From the NCBI RefSeq assembly GCF_021917145.1, contig NC_061065.1, forward strand, positions 12,988,394-13,052,393: 64,000 bases of DNA, read 5' to 3'. The translations under genes were made by a program, and so were the position numbers. Below the pieces are notes generated by a model, which made no database searches, was not told the origin of the DNA, and saw only the letters and a list, made by a program, of their open reading frames with translations. Origin of the DNA: Hypomesus transpacificus. Lineage: Eukaryota > Chordata > Actinopteri > Osmeriformes > Osmeridae. Of this stretch, positions 26,787-38,283 are shown in pieces (position 1 is the stretch's first letter; every line of letters starts with the position of its first letter).

Positions 26787-27195
26787 GTAAGTATGTCAGT
26801 TTCAACTAAGTGTCCTTGACTACACCAGTAGGCTGTGACTTGAAATACAGGGCTGACAGCATCATATGAATGTCTGACCTTAACATAATTAACAATGTCA
26901 GTTCTGATCTCAGTAATATTATTTAAACAGATGAAGACAATGTTTAAAGTTAAATGTGCAACAGATATTCACATGGAGATGTTTCTTATTCTTTAAGTGT
27001 AATCTAGGTAGTAGTACTGTACATTCAATGTAGACTTGGGGTTATCGGAATACATGTATCCTTCATGTTCTTGTATAATATTACATTAAACGTAGAAAGT
27101 GTGATCGTTATATTAGTTATCATAATTTTGACAAATTTACTAAATGTGATACAGTAGCTCAGCTCTCACCATTCATGAAATTCATTTTTGTCCAG

Positions 27196-27504
27196 ATGGA
27201 GACTATTCTACTCTTTACCACAAAGTAGGAGAAAACATCAGACTGCCGTGTGAAAATGTGGTTTACCCAGACTGCTCCTCTACTACATGGATGTTCGAAA
27301 GCACTGAGCTGGTTGGTCATGGAGTTATTAAAAAAAACTCAGGCAGAGCTGAGAGACTGAGACTGGGGTCCAACTGTTCTCTGATTGTTCTTAATGTCAC
27401 AACTGAGGATGGCGGATTCTACAACTGTCGACATTATCACACAGAGGGAAGGTATACATCTGGGACAAATGCAGCGGTAAAGCTGATTCCGATTGTTCAA
27501 ACCA
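27196..27504 (+). CDS. IgR-2 V exon 3
   Basis: 103 codons. The canonical Cys-Trp-Cys frame is kept (LPC, TTW, YNC), with 'GGFYNCRHYHTEG' in place of the usual 'AGRYTCRQYLT'. It has N-glycosylation sequons at SNCS, NVT and other sites. The most divergent CDR3-like end of the set. Confidence 0.7.
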
Positions 27505-27595
27505 GTAAGTATGTCAGTTTCAACTATGTGGGCTTATAGTGGAAACAACATGATGAAACCTAACATTGATCTTTAACTCTAACATCTCTTCTCAG

Positions 27596-27660
27596 TCACA
27601 GTGTCCTTGACTCCACCAGTAGGCTGTGACTTGAAATACAGGGCTGACAGCATCCCATGA
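27596..27660 (+). other. 65-nt exon-like segment after IgR-2 V exon 3
   Basis: It has an acceptor 'ctcttctcag', phase-1 reading 'TVSLTPPVGCDLKYR' and a TGA stop. This is the best preserved copy within IgR-2. Confidence 0.45.
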
Positions 27661-27967
27661 ATGGCTGATCTTAACATGATTAACAATATCAGTTCTGATC
27701 TCAGTAATATCATGCAAACAGATGTTCAAAGTAAAATGTGCAACATACAATCACATAAAGATGTTTCTAATACTCTAAGCATAATCTAGGTAGTAGTACT
27801 GTACATTCAATATAGAATTGGGCTTATCAGGATATGTGTAAACATTGTGTTTTTGTATTATATAACATTAAACATAGAAAGTGTTCTTGTCACTTGTGTC
27901 ACTTTGATACATTTACTAAATGTGACACAGTAGCTCTCACTATTGTATGAAATGCATTTCTCTCCAG

Positions 27968-28270
27968 ATGGAGTCTTTTCCTTTCTTCAACACAGAGGAG
28001 GAGAAAACATCAGTCTGTCGTGTAACTATGTGGTTTACCCAGACTGCTCCTCTACTACATGGATCTTCAAGAGCACTGAGCTGGTTGCTTATGGAGTTAT
28101 AAAAAAAGACTCTGGCAGAGAAGAGAGACTGAGTCTGGGGTCCGACTGCTCTCTGATGGTTCTTAATTTCACAACTGAGGATGCTGGAGTCTACAAATGT
28201 CGACAATATCTCACAAAGGGAGGGAATCAATACTGGGAGGAAGCAGTGGTAGATTTGTATGTTCACAGCA
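27968..28270 (+). CDS. IgR-2 V exon 4
   Basis: 101 codons, open in phase 1. LSC, TTW, GSDCS and 'AGVYKCRQYLT' are present. It ends at a good donor after 'VHS'. Confidence 0.7.
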
Positions 28271-28406
28271 GTAAGTATGTCAGTTTCAACTATGAAGGCT
28301 TATAGAGGAAACAGCACGAAACAACACGTATCTCTTCTCAGTCAGTATCCTTGACCACAGGACTGACAGCATCACATGAATGTCTGACCTTAACATAACT
28401 AAGAAT

Positions 28407-28550
28407 GGCCGGGTTTCCCAGATTCATTAAGAAGCTCTTAACACTAAGAGCTTCTTAAGAACGTTCTAAGAGCGTTCTAGAGCGTTCTTAGTACGCTCCA
28501 AAGAAGCTCTGAGCGTTAAGATCTTCTTAACGAATCTGGGAAACCCGGCC
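28407..28550. mobile_element. palindromic MITE in IgR-2
   Basis: About 144 bases that fold on themselves. The ends 'ggccgggtttcccagatt' and 'aatctgggaaacccggcc' are near-perfect inverted repeats. 'aat' occurs on both sides (28404-28406 and 28551-28553) as a 3-base target duplication, and the empty site is seen in the other modules. A 3-base duplication suggests the PIF/Harbinger group. Confidence 0.7.
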
Positions 28551-28762
28551 AATGTCAATTCTGATCTCAGTAATATTATGTACTATCTAAGTGAATATGG
28601 AGTGATATTAAATATTCATGAATTGTAAATCTTCAGACCGCTCTTTATTCTGAGGTATTCCGAGATCCAGAAGGTATAATATCACATAGCTTAACTCCAG
28701 CCCTTCTAATATGCCTCAAACCTCTAACTGTTTTCTGGTCCAACGGATGTAGGCTAATCACT

Positions 28763-29321
28763 TAGCCTGGTCCTAACCAGACTCTCGTACATTTCATTTG
28801 TACAGAGAGTCTGGCCTCGCTCCATTGACAAGCATTGAATTCCTTGTAGGCGGGTACTCTGTTGAAGTTTAAAACTATTGGGTCTGCCTAGAGCCACTCT
28901 GATCTGCCATAACCAATCGCTAGTGTTTGCCTGAGCCAATTCCTTCACCACTACTGAAACAGAGCTAGCTGCTGTAGCTGTAAAATCTAACTGTTCCCAA
29001 ACCCCGTGGGGAAGAGGGCCACAACATCATGGCCGCCAACAAAACACGTTCTTGCCCCGGCTTTAGCCGTTGGATATTCGGCAGCGTTGCCACAACGGAC
29101 CGAATGGCTTCGCTCGCATCTTTGTCCACCGCCATTACGGAACTACAACACAAACTACCGCACAACATCAACGTCATTGTTCTCAGCCACTCCCTCTGTA
29201 CGCTGATTGTCCGGTTGAAAATCAACCAGAAAAATCTGATTTACATACCTATTGGCCAGACCTAGTACAGAAGCTAAATCTAAATTGAGCGGAAGTACGT
29301 AGGAGGGCAGAGCCAGGCTAG
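28763..29321. mobile_element. non-autonomous DNA transposon with TAGCCTGG ends, in a stalk exon of IgR-2
   Basis: It starts 'tagcctgg' and ends 'ccaggctag', with 'taatcact' at 28755-28762 and 'taatcacc' at 29322-29329 as an 8-base target duplication (7 of 8 match), which fits the hAT superfamily. The insertion splits a stalk exon. It has no transposase; the small open frames inside are not recognisable. Confidence 0.65.
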
Positions 29322-29606
29322 TAATCACCACCTATGCGTCCAGTATTTTCCAAATCATGAAGGGCCACAGTGTGCAACAGAGATTCACATGGAGATTTTT
29401 CTTAAACTCTAAGCATAATCTAGGTAGTAGTACTGTACATCTAATATATACTTGGGGTTATCAGGATATGTGTAAACATCATGTTTTTGTATCATATTTC
29501 ATTAAACATAGACATTTTGATTATTTTATTATTTATCATCATTTTGATTAATTTACTAAATGTGATACAGTAGCTCTCACCATTCATGAAATTCATTTTT
29601 GTCCAG

Positions 29607-29907
29607 ATGGAGACTTTCCCACTCTTCACCACAAAGTGGGAAAAAACATCAGACTGCCGTGTGACTGTGGTTTACCCAAACTGCTCCTCTACTACATGGA
29701 TCTTCAATAGCATTGAACTGGTTGGTCATGGAGTTATAAGAAAAAACTCAGGCAGAGCAGAGAGACTGAGTCTGGGGTCTGACTGTTCTCTGATTGTTCT
29801 TAGTGTCAAAACTGAGGATGTTGGACATTACACCTGTCGACAATATCTCACAGAGGGAGGGGATCAATCCAGGGAAGATGCAGTGGTATATCTGTCTGTT
29901 GAAACCA
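29607..29907 (+). pseudogene. IgR-2 V exon 5, frameshifted
   Basis: 301 bases instead of 303. After the first cysteine codon, 'gtgtgactatgtgg' of the related exon at 41275 is reduced to 'gtgtgactgtgg'. The loss of two bases leads to a stop soon after. The rest is intact, so the deletion is recent. Confidence 0.75.
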
Positions 29908-30690
29908 GTAAGTATGTCTGTTTCAACTAAGTGGGCTTATAGTGGAAACAACATGATGAAACCTAACATGTCGACAGAAGTAGATCTTTAACTCTAACAT
30001 CTCTACTCAGTCACAGTGTCCTTGACTCCACCAGTAGGCTGTGACTTGAAATACAGGGCTGACAGCATCACATGAATATCTGACCTGAACAAAATTAATA
30101 ATTACAGTTCTGATCACAGAAATATAATGCATGTACTATCCAAGTTATTTTAAATAATCATGAATTGCCAGTCTGTAGACTGCTATTTATTCTGAGGTTT
30201 TCAAATATTTGTAAGGTATTGGATCAAATGGTTTAACTCCGACCCCTATAATATGCCTACAACAGTTTTCTGGTCCAACAGATGGAATCACTGCCTTTGC
30301 GTCCACCATTTACCCAATAATGAAGGGTATGTTACTACTTTAAGAACCTTTTACCAGACAGAGTTCGACATGGGTGCAATAGAGTTGTGATTTAAATACA
30401 AGGCTGACGGTAAAGTTGTCAATCACAAGCATTGTGGATATCAATCTTTATAACATTAATAATGTCACTTGTGAACCAAAGAATACATACTACATGTACT
30501 AACCAAATTAGATTAAGTTAAAATTAATGGTCATTAAAATAAAATGACAGTTGAATATATGATTAGTGCACAGTAAGCCATACCATTTAACCATTTTCAG
30601 CTACTCCTTTGTTAAAACAGTGACGTACACTGTTTTGATTGTAAGTGATCCTGGTTTGTAACATCATACGTAAGTAAGTCTCACAACACC

Positions 30691-30878
30691 CAGAGTCAGA
30701 TGGCTGAGCGGTGAGGGAGTCGGGCTAGTAATCAGAAGGTTGCCGGATCGATTCCCCGCCGTTCCAAATGACGTTGTGTCCTTGGGCAAGGCAGTTCACC
30801 CTACTTGCTTCGGGGGGAATGTCCCTGTACTTACTGTAAGTCGCTCTGGATAAGAGCGTCAGCTAAATGTAAATGTAA
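30691..30878 (+). mobile_element. tRNA-derived SINE inside the transmembrane exon of IgR-2
   Basis: The head is 'agatggctgagcgg' and the B-box-like part 'gatcgattccc', followed by the 'cttgggcaaggca' body, 'gcgtcagctaaatg' and a short tail. It interrupts the coding sequence after the 'acaacaccc' codons. Same SINE family as at 21808. Confidence 0.75.
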
Positions 30879-31504
30879 CACCCCACTCCACCACTTCAAC
30901 ACCTCCAGTTACTGTGGGTGGAGCCATTGGTGCAGTCCTGCTCTGCCTCCTGGCTGTCATCATCATAGCTCACAAGAAGAGTGCCAGTAGGTGACCCTCA
31001 TTGCTGCTCATAAAATGTATGGAAATTATGATTTTAAGAAGTCACATACACATCTATTTTGAGCAGGTATTGATTCTAATGTTTGCTGTTTTCAGAGAAC
31101 CAAAAGCCAAACAATGACTCTCTTGTGAGTATCAATATCTTAGTTGATCACATTCAACAAACATGAACAGTGAACTGAAATTCTGTTCAATTTTTCCAAA
31201 ATTTATAGGCTCTGACTACAGACATTGTTAGTAACACCACAGGGAACCAGCAAGCCCATCCTACTAATGAGGAGAAGGGGAGAAAGAGATAGCCGTTATT
31301 TCATGTTATTAACTCCAAACATTCCTCTGTGTGTTTAACACATATTTAATTGATCAGAGTCAAATCATTGAATCAGTCATTGAGTCAATTAGAAACACCA
31401 AATTCTAACCAAATTCACACCAAATTCACCACAAATTACGGGTGGGAGTATGAAGCTGTATTAAATCAGAAATGTAGGGAGGAACTTCAGGGTTTTCTCT
31501 TCAT

Positions 31505-32870
31505 GTGCAGATTCAGAGAAGAGGAGTTTGACCCATCAAAGTAGCCACCTTTTGAAGACATAACAGCCAAACACATTTGTGTTCGAAAAATTTTTTCGAC
31601 TTCAAATATTTGTTACGGCTGACCTGGAGGACCCAAACGCACGACGCACACACATGATTCAGGTTGTGTGCTGACCCTTTGTTGACATGGAGGGTGGTTG
31701 AAGTGGGGGAGCTGGTGGATAGTGGAGCGGGGAACCAGTAAGAGCAACGGAGGATAGGGAGCGGCAATCTCTAGGTAGATAGGGACAAGCGTTAACAACA
31801 ACAATAATCCAGAGAAAAGGAATTGATCACGAAAAGGCAAGACGTGGGGTCTTTGATTCATCAAACTGGCGAGTAGTGGATGACAATCTGGGGTTTGAGA
31901 GCTGTGGTGTTGATGAGGGAATGAGCCGCAGGGAAGTTGAGTTACCGGGAGGGAGTGAAGAAACAGAATGGATGACTGGATCTGGAATAAACAGACTGGA
32001 ATCCGTCCTGGCCTAGGCTGGGGACATGACAATATTGTTCGGAAAGTCTTCCCAGCACAGAAGTTCCCACAGATGTGTTGTACTTGTAGGTTGCTTTGCT
32101 TTCACCCTTCTGTCCAATTCATCCCAAACCATCTTGATGGAGTTTGTTTGTAGGTATGTTTTGGGTAATTATCTTGTTGAAACACAAATCCATGACCAAC
32201 TAGGTGCATACCAGAGGGTTTTGCATGGTGTTGTAAAATGCTGTGGTACCTATGTTGTCACCAACTCTGGATTCAGCAAAAGAGCCCCAGAACATTATGC
32301 TTCCTCCTCCATGTTTGACAACTGTGTCACACACTGAGTAACCCATTTTTCCCCTACTCAACAACATACTAAAACCCAGTAGGGTACTTCCTCATTTATT
32401 TATAGGTCCATAACACTTTCTCTCAGTCTTCAGTAGTCCACTTGCAGTGCTTAATGGCCCAGACAAGCCTCTTTTTCTTATTTTTCCACTGTAGCAAAGG
32501 CTTTCTTACTGCCACTCAACCTGTCAAACTTGCAGCTCAAAGTCTTCTCTTCACCGTTGAAACTGAGACTTGCTTACTTTGACCGGTGTTAAGCTGTGCG
32601 TAAAGCTGTTGACCTGTGAGCCGCCAATCATATAGGCTGTTTAATAATTTGTCTTCTCAATCCGTTGTGGCCACAACTCTTCCTGTCAGAGTTTCCTCCA
32701 GTTTCCAAAACCATTTTGATGATGCATGAGACTGTAACCAAGACACCAAACAAATCAAACTTAACAAAACTGCATGCCCTTTTTCAGTTTTGTGGCAAAT
32801 ATGAAATTGGTTTTATTGTCTGACAACTTATTAAAGAGATGAATACAGAATGACCAATGCACACTTCCTC
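31505..32870 (-). mobile_element. Tc1-like remnant upstream of IgR-3, split by an LTR
   Basis: Same element as at 24110-25140, read on the minus strand, with degraded transposase parts. The LTR at 31611-32031 sits inside it. Confidence 0.65.
31611..32031. mobile_element. solo LTR-like element, 421 bp
   Basis: It starts TGTTACGG and ends ATGACA (TG...CA) and is flanked on both sides by 'atatt' (31606-31610 and 32032-32036). An AATAAA lies near the right end (31986). No internal retroviral genes are present, as expected after LTR-LTR recombination. The frame on the opposite strand has no known domain. Confidence 0.65.
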
Positions 32871-33022
32871 ATTCTTTCAGAAGTGTTGGTTTTAAACGTC
32901 TTCATGACGTCATTTCCTTTTTGATTGAGATATTCAGTATGCCTCTAAATGAGCACACAAATCATCAAATCCACACTATCTGAAGAGAGTACAGTTGAGA
33001 GTTGACCGTAAAGAGAAGAACA

Positions 33023-35703
33023 ATGTTTGAAGTTAGTTTTGCTGTTTTGGGATTATTTGTGACCATTGGGTTCCACATAGCAGGTAAAACAGTACACAGA
33101 TTAGCCTATTATTTAATTTACTTAAAAGTACTGTCTGTAATCTGGATTTGTATTTGTATTTGTAATTGCATTTTAAAGGAGATGAATGTATGTGCATATA
33201 GATGAAGACAATGTTTAAAGATATTCACATGGAGATGTTTGTAATACATAATCTAGGTAGTAACACTGTACATTCAATATAGATTTAGGATTATAAGGAT
33301 ACGTTTACACTTAACGTTTTTGTATAATATTACATTAGACATAGAAAGTTTGATCATTATTTTATTTATCATCATTTTGATTTATTTAAAAAGCGAAACA
33401 GTAGCTCCCACCATTCATGAAATGCATTTCTCTCGAGATGGAGACCATCAAACTTTTCAATACAAAAGAGGAGAAAACATCAGTCTGCCGTGTAACAATG
33501 TGGTTGACCCAGACTGCTCCTCTACTACATGGAACTTCAACAGCGTTGACAGCCGTGTTGTCATTGAGCTGGTTGCTCATGGAGTTATTAAAAACGACTT
33601 AGGCAGAGCAAAGAGACTAAGTCTGGGGACCGACTGTTCTCTTCTTATTTTTAATGTCAAAACTGATGATGCTGGACGCTACACCTGTCGACAATATCTC
33701 GGAAAGGCAGGGGGTCCACATGGGGAAGATGCAGTGGTAGAGCTGTCTGTTCATACCAGTAAGTATGTCAGTTTCACCTAAGTGGGCTTATAGTGGAAAC
33801 AACATGATGAAACCTAACACTGATCAATAACATCTCTTCTCAGTCATAGTGTCCTTGACTCCACCAGTAGGCTTTGACTTGAAATACAGGACTGACAGTA
33901 TCCCATAAATGTCTGACCTGACACAATTAACAATGTCAGTTCTGATATCAATAATAATATGCATGTACTATCCAAGTTAATATCAGGAGTGATTTTAAAT
34001 GATCATGAATTATAAATCTGTAGACTGCTCTTTATTTTGATATTTTCAAATATTTGTAAGGTATTGCATCAAATATTTTAACTCCAACCCCTATAATATG
34101 CCACCAACCTCAACAGTTTTCTGGTCCAACAGATGGAATAACTACTTATGCATCCACCATTTCCCCCAAATTAAGGGTATGTTACTACCATTTAACCTTT
34201 TACCAGGCAGAGTTTAACATGGGTGCAGTACCGTTGTGATTTAATTACAAGGCTAATGGTAAAATTGTCAGGAACAACATATCAGGAACGTAGTGACTAT
34301 CAATGTGTATACCATTAATAATGTCATTAGTGATCCAAAGAATACACAAAACATGCACTACTGCTATTAAGACATCAATGGTCATTACAATAAAACCTAA
34401 AACGTAATAAAATCAAAATAACCTGTTATTATGATTAGTGTGCAGTAAGCCATAACATTGAACCTTGTTGTCAGCAACAATGTTCGGATTGTAAATATGT
34501 GATCCTGGTTAGGAACATCATATAGGTCTCACAACACCCCCTCCACCACTTCCAACACCTCTGTTTAATTTGCAGGAGGGGGGCAGGGGGGGGGAAGCAG
34601 GGGAAGCAGGAGGGGGAGCAGGAGGAAGATCAGGGGGTGCAGCAGTGGGTGGAGCAGTGGGTGGAGCTATTGGTGCAGTCCTGCTCTGCTTCCTGGCTGT
34701 CATCATCATAGTTCACAAGAAGAGAGCCAGTAAGTTACCCTCATTGTTGCTCATAAAATCTTATAGAAAGTATGATTTTGGGAAGCCATATACACATCTA
34801 TTTTGAGCAGGTATTGATTCCTAATGTTTGCTGTTTTCAGAGAACCAAAAGCCAAACAATGACTCTCTTGTGAGTATCAATATTTTAGTTGATCACATTC
34901 AACAAACATGAACAGTGAACTGAACTTCTGTTCACTTTTTCCACATTTTATAGGCTCTGACTACAGACATTGTTAGTAACAGCACAGGGAACCAGCAAAC
35001 CCATCCTACTAATGAGAACAAGGTGAGAAAGAAATACCGGTTATTTAATGTCATTAACTCCAAACATTCATCAGTGTGTTTAACAGATATTTAATTGATC
35101 CGAGTCAAAACTTCGAATCAATCATTGATTCACTTAGAAACACCCTCTTTGTGCTGAATTCTTCTGGTAAAACTACACCCCTAGGATGGACGTGACGATG
35201 GCCCCACCTATGCCACCATCAACCGCCCCAGTCAAAACAAGGCTGCTCCAAAACCAGATGTAAGTAAAGATACAGTACTAGCATTGAAACAGTGTGTACA
35301 AGCATCTTTCTTCATGCTATCTCATGCTATATACCAGTTATTTAATATTATTAACTCCAAACATTCCTGAGTGTGTTTAACAGATATTTAATTGATCCAA
35401 GTCAAAACCTTGAATCAATCATTGAGTCACTTAGAAACACCCTGTTTGTGCTGAATTCTTCTGGTAAAACTACTACCCTAGGATGTAGGTGACGATGGCC
35501 CCACCTATGTCACCATCAACCACCACAGACAAAACAAGGCTGCTCCAAAACCAGATGTAAGTAAAGATACAGTACTACAGCATTGAATCAAATGTGTACA
35601 AACATCTTTCTTCGGTTGTTGAGTTGTTTTGTGTTCACAGACTCAGCAGGAGGACATGGTGACATATGCCTCAGTCAATCTCTCCTCATCTAGAAGAAAT
35701 TAG
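33023..35703 (+). CDS. IgR-3: Ig receptor with duplicated tyrosine exon
   Basis: Exons: 33023-33083 (signal), 33438-33758 (V, 107 codons), 34133-34176 (stalk), 34526 or 34576-34729 (membrane), 34841-34869, 34954-35022, 35185-35259, 35482-35556 (second copy of the same exon) and 35641-35703 (ITIM, VTYASV). The stalk exon has 44 bases instead of 45. The frame is kept either by skipping it (298 residues) or by using a later acceptor 'ttaatttgcag' at 34575 (296 residues). The membrane exon carries an extra Gly/Ala-rich run of about 25 codons before the helix. The V domain keeps LPC, TTW, GTDCS and DAGRYTCRQY. The tail has three tyrosine motifs, PTYATI, PTYVTI and VTYASV. Confidence 0.7.
33844..33908 (+). 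other. 65-nt exon-like segment after the IgR-3 V exon
   Basis: Same length and phase as in the other units, ending in TAA. Here the conserved cysteine is replaced (VGF for VGC). Confidence 0.4.
34574..34660 (+). repeat. G-rich low-complexity insertion in the IgR-3 membrane exon
   Basis: Short GGGGAAGCAG/GGAGGA-type repeats that stay in frame and encode Gly, Ala, Glu and Arg. They are absent from the matching exon of IgR-1, IgR-4 and IgR-5. Confidence 0.6.
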
Positions 35704-36434
35704 AGAGCCATCGAGCGACACTGGTGACCACAGAGATCTCTCTCAACCGTCAAAAAACCTCAGGGAAAGAAAAAAATTGTCATGAGAACCACTGCAGTGA
35801 CGCCATATCTTGTCAGTTTTCATTCTATGTAACCATTTCTGAAAACCATTTATTATGTATTTGTTTTGCAAATGATGCATTGCTTCTACACTGATATACC
35901 TTTATCTAGTATACCTATAAATTCCATCTCTAATACACCTATACATTTTAACTGTAAAGAAAAGTACTGCAGAGTATTGGTCTTCTGTTCATGTGCAGAT
36001 TCAGAGAATAGGAGTTTGAGCGCCTCTCGTTTCCTCAATTTGCTTCTGCTTTTCTGTTTTTCCATCGACTGAAACATTGACCACTATGACACAAACAAAA
36101 ATATGTTACTATGCAAGCATCTTACTGGCTTTCCTCTGAAACTAACTGAAAATGCACCTCTGTCCTGTTAAAGACAAATGTTTACTCATTTGTATTCCAA
36201 ATAAATGGTCTTCCAATTAGTTTTTTATTCATGAATGAAGCTGAGCATTTTTGTGTATCCAGTGATGTCCATTGCAATTTTTTAATTTAAACTCCCATGT
36301 CATTTATAACCATACTTTTGGTTTACATTTGTGAGACCATGTCAAGCAGTTCATGTGCAAGATACCCCTATATGGAGAAAAACTGTTGTTTGCCATGTTA
36401 TGACATACTACATAATACATACTATGACATTCTT

Positions 36435-36545
36435 CCTATTTTAGTGTCATTCAGTACGCATTGAAACAAGTCCTCGTCTTTCTTCAACACGTCCGCCCAT
36501 ACCTCCCAACATCGTTGTGAGAAAAATACGACTCAAACACAAATA
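36435..36545 (-). other. conserved minus-strand open segment, copy 1
   Basis: It reads 'WADVLKKDEDLFQCVL' on the minus strand. Two relatives downstream of IgR-4 and IgR-5 keep the same frame (see 46036 and 56248). The product is unknown. Confidence 0.3.
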
Positions 36546-37144
36546 ACGAGGAAACAGTTATTTTTCAATGCTTTAATATTTGCACAATAAACCTGTTAAC
36601 ATTTCATTTCAGAGTTGTAGCCATGGCTAAAACTTTGTTCACAAGGGTTGGTCGGTAAGTGAGATGACCCAAAGACCCTCATTTAAATCCCGGAAAAGAC
36701 AAGGAATAGAGGAAGTGATTAAACTAGAGACCCTTCTGAAATCATCTTAAAACGTCAAAAGATTGTTGTTGTTATGTATGTGTGGTTTTATTGAACCTAC
36801 CAGCAGTGCGTGCTTTACATTGAATGTGGCTGGCTGAGCCTCTGCTTGTACTCTTGAGAACTGAGATGCAGTTCATCATTAAAACAAGAGATGGAGCCAT
36901 TTTTAGCCGTGTTTTAGCCTTCTGCAACAATGTGTGTGAATGAGCTGTGAGTCATGTTGAACTGTCATATTGGAAGCAGGGAAATTCTAAGTTCAAAAAC
37001 TGTCAGACTTAAAGTAGTTGTCATTCCCTCCCAGTAGAATCAGTTGACCACCCACCAGTATTTTGACATTTTAAGTTGACAGTTCAGCTTTTCGACACCT
37101 GTTCGGATTGTATGTATGTGATCCTGGTTTGTAACATCATACAG

Positions 37145-37644
37145 GTCTCAAAACACCCCTCTCCATCACTTCAACACCTCCAGTTACTGTGGGTGCAGCA
37201 GTGGGTGGAGCCATTGGTGCAGTCCTGCTCTGCCTCCTGGCTGTCATCATCATAGTTCACAAGAAGAGAGCTAGTAAGGTACCCTCATTGTTGTTCATAG
37301 AATGTTATGGAAAGTATGATACTGGGAAGCCACATACATACGTTACGTCCTTGGGCAAGGCACTTCACCCTACTTGCCTCGGGGCAATGTCCCTGTACTC
37401 ACTCTAAGTCGCTCTGGATAAGAGTGTCTGCTAAATGACTAAATGTAAATTTATTTTTTTTATTTAATGTTTATTTCAGGCGCAATGGCCCATACACGAA
37501 TACATTACATACAGGAGACATTAATCTACTTATCTAAAATGCCTAACTAAAAACAACACATGGCCTATGTGGTAAATGTATTTGGGGCAGGGTTTTATTC
37601 TTTACTTTTGCTGTTTTCAGAGGATCAAAAGCCAAACAATGAAC
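37145..37644 (+). pseudogene. orphan fragment: membrane exon and a piece of tail exon 1
   Basis: A perfect 129-base membrane exon (37145-37273: stalk, GAVLLCLLAVIII helix, HKKRA) has no signal or V exon upstream. The SINE tail fragment at about 37341-37449 and a broken tail exon (37621-37644, 'DQKPNNE') follow. It is a leftover of an unequal exchange between array genes. Confidence 0.7.
37345..37449 (+). mobile_element. SINE tail fragment
   Basis: 'gtccttgggcaaggcactt' to 'gtgtctgctaaatgactaa' match the 3-prime half of the SINE at 30691. The tRNA head is missing. Confidence 0.6.
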
Positions 37645-38283
37645 AAAGAACAATTAAATATGTATTAAATAGTACCCAATTGCTATGAAAGTACCAAGTC
37701 AATCAAGTGAATTGTTTTACTTAGGTCCTCAGATAGGGCTCCTAGAAATGGCCTTGACGCTCCTTCTATTTTCCTCGTTCAAAGTTGCATGGCATTATAC
37801 ACTTTGGTAATATTGTGACCTCTGACCTACCCTAGTGTCACAGGTATTTCCTAGTCAGACCTTACAAAGAATTAACTTATGAATGTGCACATCATAGGCA
37901 AACAGCATAATGACAGTTTATCAATGAGACAAGAAACAGGGATATTTCTCTCCTGGACATAACCAAGGGTAATGCTCTCATGAGCTCAACACAGCAGGGT
38001 ATAGATCAAACACTGTTCATTAAATTAATTTAATGTCAAACAGTATAAAAGTAATAACGTAATCATTATCTTTAGTTATGTTTGACTGATTTGTGGTTAA
38101 GGACAGACCCCTTCAGATTACATACAGTTTTGTACATTAGTTGGAAAATAGGAGGCAAATTGCCATCTTTATCATATTGGCAGAGTACTCACTTGGTACT
38201 TGAGATTATGTATCAGCCATGGCAATCAGTCCCAGGGCAATAAAGTAATCATCAGTCTTGCTTGCTTTTGTCTGTGGCTTGAT
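37645..38283. other. unassigned AT-rich sequence
   Basis: Non-coding. It lies on the 3-prime side of the env remnant (minus strand), so it may hold a decayed LTR, but I could not find matching ends. Confidence 0.3.

Larger units (their letters stand above)
25308..31277 (+). pseudogene. IgR-2: receptor locus with five V exons and broken 3-prime end
   Basis: A good signal exon (25308-25368) is followed by V exons at 25742-26059, 26469-26786, 27196-27504, 27968-28270 and 29607-29907. The first four are open and all start and end in phase 1, so they could be joined in tandem or used singly. The fifth has a 2-base deletion. A first stalk exon near 28748 lost its acceptor (aacagatg is now aacggatg) and is split by a transposon. 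A second stalk exon is intact (30282-30326). The transmembrane exon (about 30683-30986) carries a SINE, tail exon 2 (31209-31277) has lost its GT donor, and the tyrosine and ITIM exons are absent. The locus may still make soluble multi-Ig protein through the 65-nt segment at 27596. Otherwise it is a pseudogene, perhaps fused from two units. Confidence 0.65.

Noticed and set aside
30693-30760. Possible tRNA gene (A- and B-box motifs)
   Set aside because: The boxes belong to the head of a SINE whose body and tail follow directly.
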